Position numbers and translations under genes: made by a program
Notes under the pieces: model-generated
The model's input: only the letters and a program-made list of their open reading frames with translations
Databases searched by the model: none
What the model was told of the DNA's origin: nothing
Assembly: GCA_963514095.1 (NCBI GenBank)
Contig: OY741267.1
Location: forward strand, 27,529,169 to 27,593,168
Length of the DNA: 64,000 nucleotides
Origin: Eutrigla gurnardus
Lineage: Eukaryota > Chordata > Actinopteri > Perciformes > Triglidae
Direction of reading: 5' to 3'
Shown: positions 38,131 through 50,950 of the stretch, piece by piece
How the letters are laid out: the number at the start of each line of letters is the position of its first letter
How positions within the stretch are numbered: the first letter of the stretch is position 1

Positions 38131-38514
38131 TGCTGCCTTCACGTGCTAGTCGGAAGATCCTACTTCCCAAGAAATCGGAATTGGGAGAATGTTGTCGGGA
38201 CGAAAACAAAGCAGATGTAAGGTTTGCTGTGGGGGGGGGGGGGGGGGGGGGGGCGAGTCCATTTTTATGGATAAATATAATTGGTCTAAACTTGTTGTTT
38301 AAAAAAGAAAGAATGACGTACAATCCATTATTGAGTGTGTCCTCTTCTCCGCCATGTTGAAAGGTTCTGGTCCCCCCCACCCCAACTCGGGGACTCGGGG
38401 ATGAAATTATGTCCGAGTTTTCCCACTAGTACAATTTCATGGGAGGCGTTCATGTGCGATTTCCGAGTCGGCGACACGTACTCGTCATAATTCCGACGCC
38501 ACGTGAAGGCAGCA
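38131..38514. mobile_element. Short TIR element next to the slc25a30 promoter
   Basis: TGCTGCCTTCACGTG at 38,131-38,145 is perfectly inverted at 38,500-38,514 (CACGTGAAGGCAGCA), with further imperfect match inward (GTCGGAA). It spans about 384 bp and contains a run of 24 G at about 38,230-38,253. It looks like a MITE; no target duplication was found. It ends about 210 bp from the slc25a30 start codon, so it may contribute to the promoter. Confidence 0.5.
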
Positions 38515-38519
38515 TTAAG

Positions 38520-38723
38520 ACGGTGGCCAGTGGAGGAGCGGTGGGCGGGGCTTCGGTCGAGCCCGGCAGCAGGAGGGGCCGCGAGGAGGCTAGACTCCTC
38601 AAACGCCGGTAGGGAAGGACTGCACCTTCAGGCATTAGCTACAGCATTTCACTTAGACGCCCCCTCTCGGTTCTCCGGTGGTTTTCATCGTTTGTCGGTA
38701 TTTTTACACGGTTGGAGGTAAAA
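38520..38723 (+). promoter_or_regulatory. slc25a30: GC-rich promoter / 5' UTR of slc25a30
   Basis: Markedly GC- and CpG-rich between the TIR element and the ATG (for example GGCGGGGC at 38,544), with no TATA box. No upstream exon is needed: the frame opens at an ATG in context AAAATGTC. Confidence 0.5.
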
Positions 38724-41700
38724 ATGTCTAACCTCGACTGGAAGCCCTTTGTTTACGGCGGACTGGCTTCCATGACGGCGGAGTGCGGTGAGTGATACAC
38801 GGAGCGGCGGCGGAGGAGGAAGCGGAGGAGGCCCGAACCGCGCGGATTACCGTTAATTATTTACATACTCGGTTTAACCACGCTGTTTTTATTTACAGGG
38901 ACCTTCCCGATAGACCTCTCCAAGACACGTCTTCAGGTTCAAGGCCAAGTAGGCGACAGCAAGTACCGAGAGATCCGGTACCGAGGCATGCTCCATGCCA
39001 TAGCGCGGATAGGAAGAGAGGAGGGGCTCCGGGCGCTGTATTCAGGGTCAGTACGGTGGATCTGGCTCTCGTCTATATATCGTGGTCTTCCAACTCCACG
39101 TGACGTTTACTACACCTTATTTGTGATCCTACTTGTTGTGCACTAAAAAAAACAAAACAAAAAAAACTTGTTGTGCACTTCCTGTTTTTATGACAGTTGT
39201 TGTCCAGCTAGCTTTTAGCATCATCTACATAAAGATGGAGATCTGTCTTAGAGTTTAGCTGGGCCAACAAAAACACACAGTTGAGGGTCCATAAAGCCCA
39301 TTATTGTGATTTCTGTGCACTTTTTACAGATTGGCTCCTGCTATGCTGCGCCAGGCCTCCTATGGGACCATAAAAATCGGCACATACCAGAGTTTGAAGC
39401 GGCTGCTGGTTGAAAGACCAGAGGGTGAGTTTCTCTCTTTCGATAACACACTTCCGCATACATCCTGGGCCCAGCCCCCCCTTTGACAGATGCACATTCC
39501 TCTTGAAATGTCACAGGCTCGACGCACATGTATGTGTGACCTATTTAAACACGTTTTTTGTGTTTGTGCTTCTGCAAAAAAAAAATAAAAAAATGCTGTA
39601 AAAGCAAAATGCAACTCACCGCCTGATGCGTCGTATCAAACGCTGCTTGTTCACAGTTACAGCCTTGCCTCACACTCTTCTCCTTTTTGCAGATGAGACG
39701 TTGCTGACCAACGTCATGTGTGGCGTTCTATCTGGAGTCATCTCGTCCTCCATTGCCAACCCCACCGATGTGCTGAAGGTAGCTATCTGCACACGTGGCT
39801 TACGTTATCTCCTTGTTTTCTTTTTTGTATCAGTAAATAAAACATAAATAAAACACAACATGACAGAACATGTATCACATAATAATAACAACACTATATA
39901 AAAGAAAATCTAAAAACACAAATATTACGTTTAAGTAAAAGTGCACATTAGAAAAAAGTATTCCTTCATTTCATGTCCTTTTTTTTAATATATATACAGC
40001 AAAAGGAGGACTGTAAGTCTGTAATTCTTTTGAAAAACAAACACATTTTTTGCTTTCGAGATGAGCTCGTAGCCGCCGCCGCAGGGCTGTAGATGCGGTC
40101 GTCTGGTGGCGTGCCGAGTGGAGCGAAGGGCATCTAAGTGCCAGCTCGACCCCACTTGTGGATTATTTATAGATTGAAGCCTCTGAGTCTTAACATAGTG
40201 TTCTGACAACGATATGGGTGCATGAATATGATTAGTGCTTGGGCCACATGCAATGTTTTTTTGCCGCGGCTGCTTCTTCTCGCCGTGCTGTTAGGTGTAA
40301 TTACGCTGCGTCCACATTCTTGTTTGTTTCCTCGAGCGTGTTGGAGCGACGCCCGTCATGTCAACATGAAACCGACAAACAGCAGCCTTTTTCTAAACGA
40401 AACCAAGTCTAGAGTCGGAGAATCCCTGGAAGTGATCTTAAAGAGACACTTCGCCTACATTTGCATTCCAATGGTTGCTAATTAACAGACTCTTTCCCCC
40501 TCCTCGTCTCGGTGGACCTACAGCACTCCACACAATCATTGTCTCACGTTATGTCGGCCTGTATTTCCAGATCCGCATGCAGGCTCAGGGAAATGTGATC
40601 CAGGGCAGTATGATGGGCAACTTCATCAACATCTACCAGCAGGAGGGAACAAAGGGACTGTGGAAGGTACACACACTTCTGCTGCTCAGAAAACAACCGC
40701 CGTTCCACATTAAAATCTCGTAACATTTCCCCTGTTTTCCTTCCGCGTCAGGGTGTCTCTCTAACGGCTCAGCGGGCGGCCATCGTGGTCGGGGTTGAGC
40801 TACCGGTCTATGACATCACCAAGAAGCACCTGATCCTGTCTGGTCACATGGGGGACAACGTGTACACACACTTTGTGTAAGTTGACAGAGTCGCCTGGAG
40901 ATCCAACCGCCTCTCCTGTGATGTTTTCAGGTCGAGACACATTCCAGTATGTTAAGGTGGAACTAATAGAGGAGACACAGCCCTGTTCAATTAGCATGTT
41001 GTACGTTTTGTACGTTATCATTAGATTGCAAACATCTTCAGCATATGTGTCTATAAATCGTTGCTCACACAATCACGTTGGCATCAGGGTGGCTGAAGTG
41101 ATAAAACAGGAACAAAAAAAGGTTTTGTTTTCGACGATACGGAGCACTTTAGATAAAGCTTGCACTTTATCAGACCCACCATGTTGTAGAGAGGGTTTTT
41201 AATGAGTTTTATTACTTTTTAATTTTTTTAAATCTCATTTCTTTTCTCTTTTCTTTGTAATGAAAGGTTGATTTAGCGATCTTGTTTTCAAGTCTTTGTA
41301 CTTACTACGACTAACTAAGCAGCCATATTTTTTTTTTCTGTTATTCAACCCACAACGTGCTGTATCTTGTTAAATTCTCAGCCTGACAGGAAGTATTGCT
41401 TGATTACATCTGTGTGACAGCAGCACGAGTGCACCGCAGCACTGACTTTGAGCACAAAGTATTCAACGAAGGGACGAAATGAAAGTGAAATGAAAAGTTG
41501 ACCCCCCCGTGTGTCTGGTCGTCCTGCAGGTCCAGCTTTGCGTGTGGTCTGGCGGGGGCTCTGGCCTCCAACCCAGTGGACGTAGTCCGGACACGCATGA
41601 TGAACCAGAGAGGTGGAGCTGTGTACCAGGGAACCCTGGACTGCATACTGCAGGTCAGTGTTCAGCCCAGTCTCCGGGGAGAGCTTTTTAAACTCTGAGA

Positions 41701-42804
41701 AAATAACTCCTGTCCAAGATGTAATGTCATATGTATGATTGCATTCTGGGAAATGTAGTGTTTTGAAGTTTCACCTCCAGGGACTAAAAGTTTGGAACTT
41801 TCACCCTCTGCTGCTTCAAGTTTGACAATAGTTTTTTTTTCTATTGGTCTCTTGTGACTACCACAACTTTGTGTGTATTCATACATTTATTTTAAGTACA
41901 AACATCTTCATCACTTTCATCTGCGACTGACAAACATCAGACGTTTAAAGCAGCAAACGGCATCAAATTAGATTTAAGACTTTGAATTTTGCCTCCTGAA
42001 GGAATATTTAATTATGTAATGTTTAATATCTTCATCAGACCTTAAATGTCACTGATTTCCCTATGCTAGCTTAAAAAAAAGCCCAAAGAGGACTTTAGAA
42101 CGATCATCAGAGGATAATAAGATAAAATGAGGTTTTTAACATGTTTGTTTTTCTCTTCAGACGTGGCGCTCCGAGGGCTTCATGGCCCTCTACAAGGGCT
42201 TCTTCCCCAACTGGCTCCGCCTGGGACCGTGGAACATCATTGTATCCTTTAACCATCTCATTAGCTCACCGCTGTTTACACACACGTGTGATGCAATAGC
42301 TTTCTGAGCCGCTGAAATCAGTGGGGAAAAGTTGCAAATTTGGGTTATGCATTCGGTGACGTATGTTATAACAAGCCATGCTTTCAAGTGCAGGAAAGCT
42401 GAGCTCAAGGTTGGCTAACTCTCTTATGTAACCGTGTGAAACCTCTACCCCTCCCCCCCCCACTGGATCTGGTTAGAGAGGATCTGGGAGGGGGGGTGAA
42501 CTTTATGAAAGTCTTTCTGCAAAGGCCAAAGAGTTACAGAGGGAAGACGAGGCCTGTCAGGTTGCCATCGCGCTCCAACCGGGCCTGAATGTAATGAGAT
42601 TATTGACTTGTTACAGCTGAGTAGTCTGAGGTAACAAGGCAGGCTTTGAGCTGAAGTCCCAGAAAGAGCCAAAATTCCTCACTGAGCCTCTTGTGCTCAA
42701 CAAAAAAAAATCAAATTTTTTCCCCTCCTGCGTATGTTCCTTGACTTTCACTCTGTATCCAGTTCTTCCTCACGTATGAACAGCTGAAGAAGATCAATGT
42801 GTGA
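38724..42804 (+). CDS. slc25a30: Mitochondrial carrier SLC25A30 (KMCP1/UCP6), complete, nine coding exons
   Basis: Exons: 38724-38787, 38899-39046, 39330-39424, 39693-39778, 40571-40666, 40752-40876, 41530-41653, 42161-42241, 42763-42804; 861 nt, 286 aa, all phases close. Three SLC25 repeats carry the signature P-x-D/E-x-x-K/R: PIDLSKTR (25-32), PTDVLKIR (126-133) and PVDVVRTR (220-227), so six membrane helices in the inner mitochondrial membrane. The family belongs to the UCP-like branch; SLC25A30 is reported to transport small inorganic anions and dicarboxylates. The N-terminus MSNLDWKPFVYGGLAS and segment GVSLTAQRAAIVVG favour SLC25A30 over SLC25A14. The loop after MMNQR is about five residues shorter than in human (291 aa as I recall). 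The exon-2 donor is GTCAGT rather than GTRAGT. GC-rich sequence upstream (38,520-38,720) without a TATA box suggests a housekeeping promoter. Confidence 0.95.
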
Positions 42805-43995
42805 GCGGCGGGACGTGGCGGTGAAGAAGAGGAAGAAGAGATGGAGTACGTGGTCACGCTCCCGAGACGAGCTGAGAGGACCAAAATAATCGTGGAATGG
42901 CTGGATGGTGATGGGTCCTTGATGGAACCTCTGTGTGGACCCCATGTATGGGGGGGCGGCTGGTTCCCGTTTGGGGCTACATGTCTCCTCAAGGCTCAGT
43001 GTGGAAGACACTTATATCTGATGTTTTAGCTCATCCACGTGCTATGTTACAGTTAAATGCTCATTTAAATATATAGATAACGGCCCCTTAGGTTCATGTT
43101 ACCTAATTTATTGGAAAAGAATAACAGACCAACGCATTTTTTTTTTCTTTTCTGCCAGAAATGGCTTTAAAACGGCTCTAATGTCACGAGGCCTTTCAGT
43201 CTCCTGCACTTCTAAGCGGTCTGCAGATCGAGTGCCTTAGTTTGTGAAACGGGCCTGAGTTGCATGCGGACCGAGAATGTTGGATAGCAGCTGACAATCG
43301 GAGCCATAATTCCCTTTTTCTAAAGAAAAACTATTTATGTGCACAAGTTGACAAACTTGGACTGTGTGGTGGTGTTTTTATTTTTTTTTCTAAATTGAGA
43401 GTTGGCTGAGTGGAAAAGATTTATTATTCTGAGAGTCTCCCCGGAGTATTTAACAGCCAAGAATACATCATGGTGTACTGTAATAAATATCAAGACGTAT
43501 AAACAGCCTGAGGATCAGTGTGTGCTTGGACCGGACACACACACACACGCATCACATGCCTATATGTGGCGAGACTAGCGGTCCCTCACCCAGCCAGTGC
43601 AGACGGTAAATAACGCCCGGGGACAGTTGTTGTCCTTTACGTTGCTGTAAAAATGAATGTTATCACAAACGCAGCCATTATGTAGTTATTTATATGATAT
43701 CCCTGCTTTTATGTTTACACCATTAAGTCACATCCAAAACACGCTCGTTTGACCATGTTCATTACCGGAGGGTATTTAAACCACTGCATGATATCCACAG
43801 CTACCTCCAGGTTTATTTGTATTTGCACGATCTGTGAGCTTTTGTTTTTTTTCGTTGTAAAGAATGAATACGTTGCTGGCTGTCGTCTGTGTGCTGCTAT
43901 CTTTTATTTTATTTTTTTGCCAAAGTGAAAGTTTACTTTTCATGTTTGTGTTAAAGGCTCCTCTACGTTTAAAATAAAGAGAAAAAAAACAGTCT
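42805..43995 (+). other. slc25a30: slc25a30 3' UTR with poly(A) signals
   Basis: After the TGA at 42,802-42,804 there is no further exon. AATAAA occurs at about 43,482 and again at 43,973-43,978, the latter followed by a T/G-rich stretch, so two poly(A) sites are possible and the full UTR would be about 1.2 kb. Confidence 0.55.
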
Positions 43996-44166
43996 GTCGG
44001 TGTTGTGCTTGGTTTTCACCACAGTGGGGCGCTGTGGAGCTACACTGGCAACTCGCCCCAGTTGAAACCAAATACCTGTTTTTATCCATCAGTCTTCTTA
44101 AATTCCCACGCCTTTAACTTTGGGGCCCACAAATCTAGCACAAGTTGTGTTGTTTCTGAGGGGATT

Positions 44167-44370
<204 letters not shown>

Positions 44371-47300
44371 ACAAACAAACACATGCAGCATCCCACAAAC
44401 TGACTTGTGAATTATTCAGGGCACCCAGATGTAATTTGGGCTTTTATTTCTTGTGGGTAAATTCCCAGTTTTCCTTCATCAGAGCTGTTTTTTGAGGCGA
44501 TGACGGGAGCTCGGGGGAGTAGGAACCTGCAGCGTGTGTGTGTGTGTGTGTGTGTGTGCCTTGTTCTTTTATTTAGGGAGCATCACCACGGGACTTATTA
44601 CTTGTTGTGAGGAACGTTGTGTATCTGGTTCATCTAAGCCACCGTGAGTCGTGCTGCCAGGTTATTGTTTTGCACGGCTGCGTTTGGAAAACCGCTACGA
44701 GTCCAAACAAAGCGTGACGGCGGAGACGATGGCGGTCTGTGTGTTGGTGTCAACACGTTGTGTACAGTAAACACACCAGCAGACCTGAAGGGCATCACGA
44801 GACCGGCTGCTGCTCGACGAGAAGAACAATGTGTGCCATCTGCAACTTGGCGTTATAGGCTCCACCACTCTGGCACAGCCCTCTACATGCTGGACAAGTG
44901 AGGCCACGGGGGATTCCCGGCAGTCACAGACATGCTGCATTATGGGTATTATTTGCTGCCTGGCCCAAGGGTGCAAGGGGAAGAGAGGGGAGGGGGGGGC
45001 TCTATTGTGTTCCAGGGATCAGAGTGAGCTTTTTTTTGTCAGAGGGATGAGGCTCTGCTCTCTGCTCCAAACACCCTCTGCCCTCCGTTTTTTCTTCTTC
45101 TTCTTTTTGTTCTTTTAGCGTTTTTTTTTTTTTGTCTGATGAGAACGCCGCTCTCCCCGCGAACACACGGGAGAAGGGATGCGAGTGCAAATCTATCGTC
45201 GTCTGCTGATCCATTTGGAACAAGGCGTTTGTTGCTTCTGGGCTGCACAGTGCTGACAGAGGGGGAAAATAAATCACAAGCCTATTGCAATTTCTTTTTT
45301 TTTTGCTCAATTTCGCAGTTGAGATATGAGGCTGAAATACAACAGTTTTCGTTCTCAGCTTTTTGAAAGATGTGCAGCCCGGCTGCTTAGTTTGAATGAT
45401 TTCCCCTCCCCCCCCCCCCCCGCCTGGAAATATGTTGTTTACAGGCCGCAGATTCTGCAGAACATCAAAATCCCTTGCTTGGGAAGCTGTCTCGAACATC
45501 TTTCTCCCAGAGAGAGAGAAAAAGTGCAGCCTTCTGCAATTTGAAACTGTGCCTGTAGTGAATATTGTGATGAATCGTACGGCTACGTCTGGTCTGAACA
45601 ACGAGCTGACAAAGTGAGGATTTCAAACAAGGGGAGGCGATGGATCCTGCAAATGTCAAATGATGCTTTCAGGAACTCTGTTTCCCAGAAAAAAACATCA
45701 GTAATTCTGTCGTAGAGCTTAGAAAGAGATATCACAGTGAGCAGGAATATACAACAACATGATATAACATGTTAGTGGTGGCTGCAGTTTTATTGTATTT
45801 GGACAGAACCAGGCTAACTCCCCCCCTCTGTTTGTAGTCTTTATGCTCAGCTAGGCTAACACGCTTCATATTTAGCACACGTCAATCACTTCTTCATCCA
45901 GCTCACAACATGTCAAACTATTCCATGTTGAGACAAATTTAGCGCAAATAAGAACAGAATTTCCAGAAGATCAGAAAAAGAAAAATGCTAATTTTAATGT
46001 GTATTTCCATCCAAACAGATCTTCCACTCTTGTGTCTCGTCTCTCAAGTAACGAGCGCGCTTCACGTTTTTATCCTTCCAACTCAGCAAAGCATAAAAAA
46101 AGCATTTTTCAGTGTTTTCAAACTTAAAACGTGCATAAAAAAAACAATGTAGCATCATGACACTTTGTAAACCGTCTATCATTATTAATAAGAGACAATG
46201 TGAGAAAGGTGCCTGCAGTTCTTTTCTGTTAAAAAAAAACAAAAAAAAAACAGCAGAACATCCAAACAAGCGACCCGCCAAACAGCACAGTCGACCTACA
46301 TTTGCACAGCAGCGGGAGGGGACCGGGGGCCCCGGGGAGCCAGGATCACAAGGATGAGCCGCTGGTAATGCGGCGACATTGTTCCATTAAGACGGGGAGC
46401 GGGCCAACAGAGTGAATGTGGAAGGAGATAAAGGGAGGCGAGATTGGTTCCACGTGTTGTGGCCTCTTTGACTCGGTGACTCCGAGAGTCGGGGAAAGTT
46501 GAGAAGAGTCACTAAGGAAGACGCTTTAAATGTTCTGGTGACATCTGACTGCTGTAAAGTCGGGCTGACACTGGAACGTCTCGCTTCCTGTGACGTATTT
46601 TGGAGTGAAACAGGACAGGAGGCGGGGCCTAACGTTGGGAGGAATTTGAAAATCTCTCTTTCTTTGTGGAGAAGCTGCAGATTGATTGATGGACATCATG
46701 ATATCATTGGTTGAAATGGGTACCAGCTGATGTATTTCGTTTTCCAGGAAGAAAGATATTGGATTTTGATGTAAAAAAAAGATCTATATATAGGAATAAA
46801 TAGATTTTTCAGTAAAAGAGTGCACAATGTGACCGGTGATGTGAGCCTAGAGGGTTTAAACACTTTTTTTTTTAAATTTCAGCTTGATTTATGTGACCTT
46901 TTATGCTTTTTGGCATTATGGCAAATGTCCTGGAAAGTTCCTCCTGCAGCTTCATCCTTGATTTTAACCAACAAAGTCTCAAAGTGACACATATATGCAC
47001 ATTTAAAATCAACAACTAGCCAATTAACAGAGAAAAACATGTTTTTTTTTAAGTTTCAACCCATTTAACAAATTATAATGCTTTAATAACACGTTGAATG
47101 TTACATTTAATCTGTTCTTCATCGGCCTTTTGAACGGTAAAATTGTCTCAGAAGAGCCACAATAAGAGAAATACTGATCAGCTGCTGATTCAATCATTTT
47201 GATTCAATATATTTTCCATTGTTGGATTAAAATGTCAAATTAATTAAAAGGTTGTTATTATTAAATGTATTTTTCCTTGAAGTAAAAAAAGGGTTAAATC

Positions 47301-47817
47301 AAATATGCTTATTTCCTGACTGGGGTTAGATGAGAAGATCGACGTTAAATAGCTGCAGCTCAAGGAAACCATTAGCGTAGCTTAGCTTAGTGACTGGAAA
47401 CAGGGGGAAACAGCTAGCCGTGCTCTTTTCAAAGCTTAATAAAAAACATTTACGCTCACTAACACTTTGCACCTTTTTTTTAGCCTACTCCAAGCAAAAA
47501 CTACAAGTTGAACTACAACTATATATTGTATATATCAGATATCATGTCATTTTACTGAATAAGCATATAAGCACTTTACACGATGGTCAGCAGTGACTTT
47601 ATAGTGAATTCATCATATAATATAGTGATTTTATTTCTCTAACCCTTCTCCTTTTATCCTGCTTTTTTCTAAAAAAAGAAAAAAAAAAAGGGACCAGACT
47701 GCAGAAGAGCAGGTGTTACTGTCATGTAGTCTCATGTAGTTCCCAAGATAAACACCAGGCAGCGCTCATGAGCTTCCTTCCAGCTCAGACATGAAACCAT
47801 CTTCCTGTCACCACCCA

Positions 47818-47850
<33 letters not shown>

Positions 47851-48797
47851 ATAACCCTCTCAGTCACAGCTACCCTCATTAATATCCCAGCTTCTGATAA
47901 GGAATAAATATTCAAATATTCAGCGGGTATCAGTTTCCTTGGATTTAAAATTCCCTGCCCCCGAGGCGAAGCATGCACTATCCATACAAACAGCCTGGCT
48001 GACACCGGAGCCCTCCCACATAACACAGCACAGTCTGGAGCGGCTGTTCTGTTTATCTCGCGCTCCCCCCCATTTAAAAAAAAAAGAAGAGGGAGAGGGA
48101 TGGCGGGATAAGGTGGAGGGACAGAGAGAAAATAAAAACGGATGAGTTTGAGATGTTAGATGGAGTCGGTGAAAAGTTTATTGGAATTGGGAGCTGAAAT
48201 TGAGTGAAGAAAGAGAATAGAAGATGACAAGGAGAGAGGACGCAACACGTGTCCTGATTCTCTGCTGCGTTCCAATTAGCATCCGTACCAAGCCTCTAAG
48301 ACGGAGGTTGTCAGCCGCTGTGCGAAGGACTCCAGACACAAATGGGCTGCGAGACAAAAAGTTATTGGCTCTGACAGATTTTGACTTGAGAGCCGAGGTA
48401 GGAAAGAAAGTTTTTTTGCGATGCCAGCGTAAGTCGGTGGAATATTTACTTTATGTCACTCAAACTAAAAAAAAAACCAACAAAAAAAAACAGAATCTGA
48501 CCCTCGAGCAGATCCAAACAGTGAACACAAATATAGTTTCTATAATAAGACGGTGCGTTTTTCAGCACCGGGCTCTGAAAACATTTTTAAAAAAGCAGCC
48601 TCGAGGCTGCTTTGTCAAGTCTGAGCGAATGTGCCCTATGATGTCGTGGTGATGTCATCGGGGTGAGACAAATCCACCACAGATCACAAACCGACTGTTT
48701 GTTGTCACTCTCACGGCTAAATGACGCAGCCTTCTTTCAGGTCGGAGCGGAGAAGAGGAGCAGCGAGCGTCTTCGTTCTCCGGCGAGGAAATATAAA

Positions 48798-48900
48798 TAA
48801 ACATCAGAATCAGAAATATTTTTGTTGATCCCCGGGAGGAAATTGAAAGCTTTACAGTTGCTCCCTTCCCAGAATAGAAATAATATAATAATTATAGGAA
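48798..48900. repeat. Teleost-type repeat fragment (TCAGAATCAGAAATA... family)
   Basis: ATCAGAATCAGAAATA followed by TTGATCCCCGGGAGGAAATTG, a phrase I recognise from a widespread fish non-LTR-type repeat 3' region. Truncated. Family not named. Confidence 0.5.
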
Positions 48901-49069
48901 AATTATACAAAAACAAATAAATATGTAAAAATATGTGCATTATACTACAATATAATGGCAATACATATGGAGAAAAATAAATAATCAATACGTAAATTAG
49001 GTATACTACAATATGTAACAATTGATAACGCAGAAAAACGGGTTCGCTGATTAATTAAATGCATGAATA

Positions 49070-49120
<51 letters not shown>
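49070..49120. repeat. (TA)n microsatellite
   Basis: About 50 bp of alternating TA. Perfect self-complementarity makes it cruciform-prone. Confidence 0.92.
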
Positions 49121-49122
<2 letters not shown>

Positions 49123-49344
49123 AATATTAGTTATAATGTACTGTATTAATAGTGTTAATAAGTGAGTCAGAGCATTGCACAGATAAAGATATAGATCTAA
49201 AGCAAAATAATAAATATATGTATATAAATACACAGCAGGTTACGATCAAATGGTGACGTCTACCGAATGAAGAAAAGTTGCATCATGGGAAATGTAGCAT
49301 CAAAACAACCAAGGCACTAAAAGTTAAGACATCTCCACTCAATT

Positions 49345-49500
49345 CAGACTTTTTTTTTTCCTGAAAAGTGAAGCCAAAGCTGAAGTGCCTTAAATGTGCA
49401 TCGTCTCTGGCGGCCATCAGGGGGCGACCCCTCTGGTTTCCGATTGCATGGAAGCCTATGAGTTAATGTATTGCTAGCTTCAAGTCTTTGTCAATACAGC
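49345..49500. repeat. Teleost-type repeat fragment (CAGGGGGCGAC...)
   Basis: TCTCTGGCGGCCATCAGGGG followed by CGACCCCTCTGGTT, which I associate with a common fish interspersed repeat. No termini or frame. Confidence 0.4.
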
Positions 49501-49546
49501 ATGATGTTCATTTAGTTAATTAATCAATTAAATGTTTTAGTACATT

Positions 49547-49702
49547 GAGCGCACAAGATGCAACTCGTTCCGACATTTTAGTTAATTTGTGGTCGTGTTT
49601 TAATCGTGTAAAATGTAAATAACCGGGTGTACAGTGCTAATCGAATAATCATCTGCATGACCCGACGTTACATAAAGATAATTCAAAATGTGTTCCAGTT
49701 AC

Positions 49703-49792
<90 letters not shown>

Positions 49793-49799
49793 ACACACA

Positions 49800-49852
<53 letters not shown>

Positions 49853-49855
49853 ACT

Positions 49856-49887
<32 letters not shown>

Positions 49888-50033
49888 CCTGTAATGGTCC
49901 TGCCTTCGCTCTATCTTGAGCACACAAATTAACTTATCTCGTGGCCACAAATTAATAAAAGCGAGGGAACGATTAATTAAAACGTGGCCACAAATTAACT
50001 AAAACGTGGGAACGAGTTGTATCTCGTGTGCTC
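49547..50033. mobile_element. TIR element carrying a long AC array
   Basis: GAGCGCACAAGATGCAACTC at 49,547 is inverted at the right end, where the reverse complement from 50,033 reads GAGCACACGAGATACAACTC. The match continues for about 60 bp on each side (TTTTAGTTAATTTGTGG shared). The right arm also contains internal repeats of GTGGCCACAAATTAA. The centre is the AC array 49,703-49,890. No transposase; superfamily unknown. Confidence 0.65.
49703..49890. repeat. (AC)n array inside a TIR element
   Basis: About 185 bp of AC with a few CTC and CGC interruptions. Confidence 0.93.
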
Positions 50034-50684
50034 CATATCGTAAAACGTGGCCTCCATATAGATATTAGAGATATTAGATTCCTTTTGTCCGGATGGCCTC
50101 TCCGGACCTCCGTAACATTTGGTGATTGACAGACGCCAGATCTCAAACCCAGCCGAACACCAACAGGAAGTGGAAAGATCTCCACAGATTTAGTTCATCC
50201 AAGCGGTCGAACACGTCACGACTCTTTGAGTTTCGTTCTCTTACGATTTAAAAAGGTAATTCCAAATGTTTCCTGATCCAACTTTGCTGCTGTTTTGTAA
50301 AGCCTCCACTTCCCCCGGTGAGCTAAAGCTCAACATCGGCAAGCGGGAGTCGGATTCGTCACTGTACTCGACGTATTTGAGAATTTTCCCACTAAATCTG
50401 TCTGAGCTCCGTGTCATCTGAGAGTTTAGGGGGAAAAAAATAACCACAACTCACAAGCACCGAAGCGGACTCACCACCTCGGCGAGGACAAGCTGCCACC
50501 TGCCTGCCGGCGGCCCGTCGTGGAGCGCTCGTATAAATAATGCAGTACGACTGTATTTGTACCACTTTCACTGTTTTAGAACTAGTTTTTCACACCGAGC
50601 GGCTTCACGGGGGTTCGACCGGGACTTCAACCCCACCGTGGCAAATTAGACAAGCAGACCAGGCACTGCTGGGGTTCATAGACC

Positions 50685-50689
<5 letters not shown>

Positions 50690-50769
<80 letters not shown>
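50690..50769. repeat. (AC)n microsatellite
   Basis: About 80 bp of pure AC, 180 bp before the large pyrimidine tract. Confidence 0.93.
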
Positions 50770-50771
<2 letters not shown>

Positions 50772-50950
50772 GTACACTCTGAGGGCGGAATAGAGAGAGA
50801 GAGCCACAGTATGACTCTTCTTCCTATCTCAACCAAATCAGAGTCACATGTCCTGTGAAGGCATGAGGCTTCATATCATGCAGTCATCTGCTGAGGGAAC
50901 AATCCCACTACTGTTACTGCAGAGGTCAGAGGTCAGAGGCCTGTTACAAC

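Noticed and set aside
38724..42804. Assignment of the carrier to slc25a14 (UCP5)
   Set aside because: The N-terminus and the segments around GVSLTAQRAA and GTLDCILQTW match SLC25A30 better; SLC25A14 has a longer N-terminus.
45002..45601. 199-codon minus-strand open frame
   Set aside because: Low-complexity (poly-Lys, poly-Gly from A and C runs); no domain, start context or exon structure.
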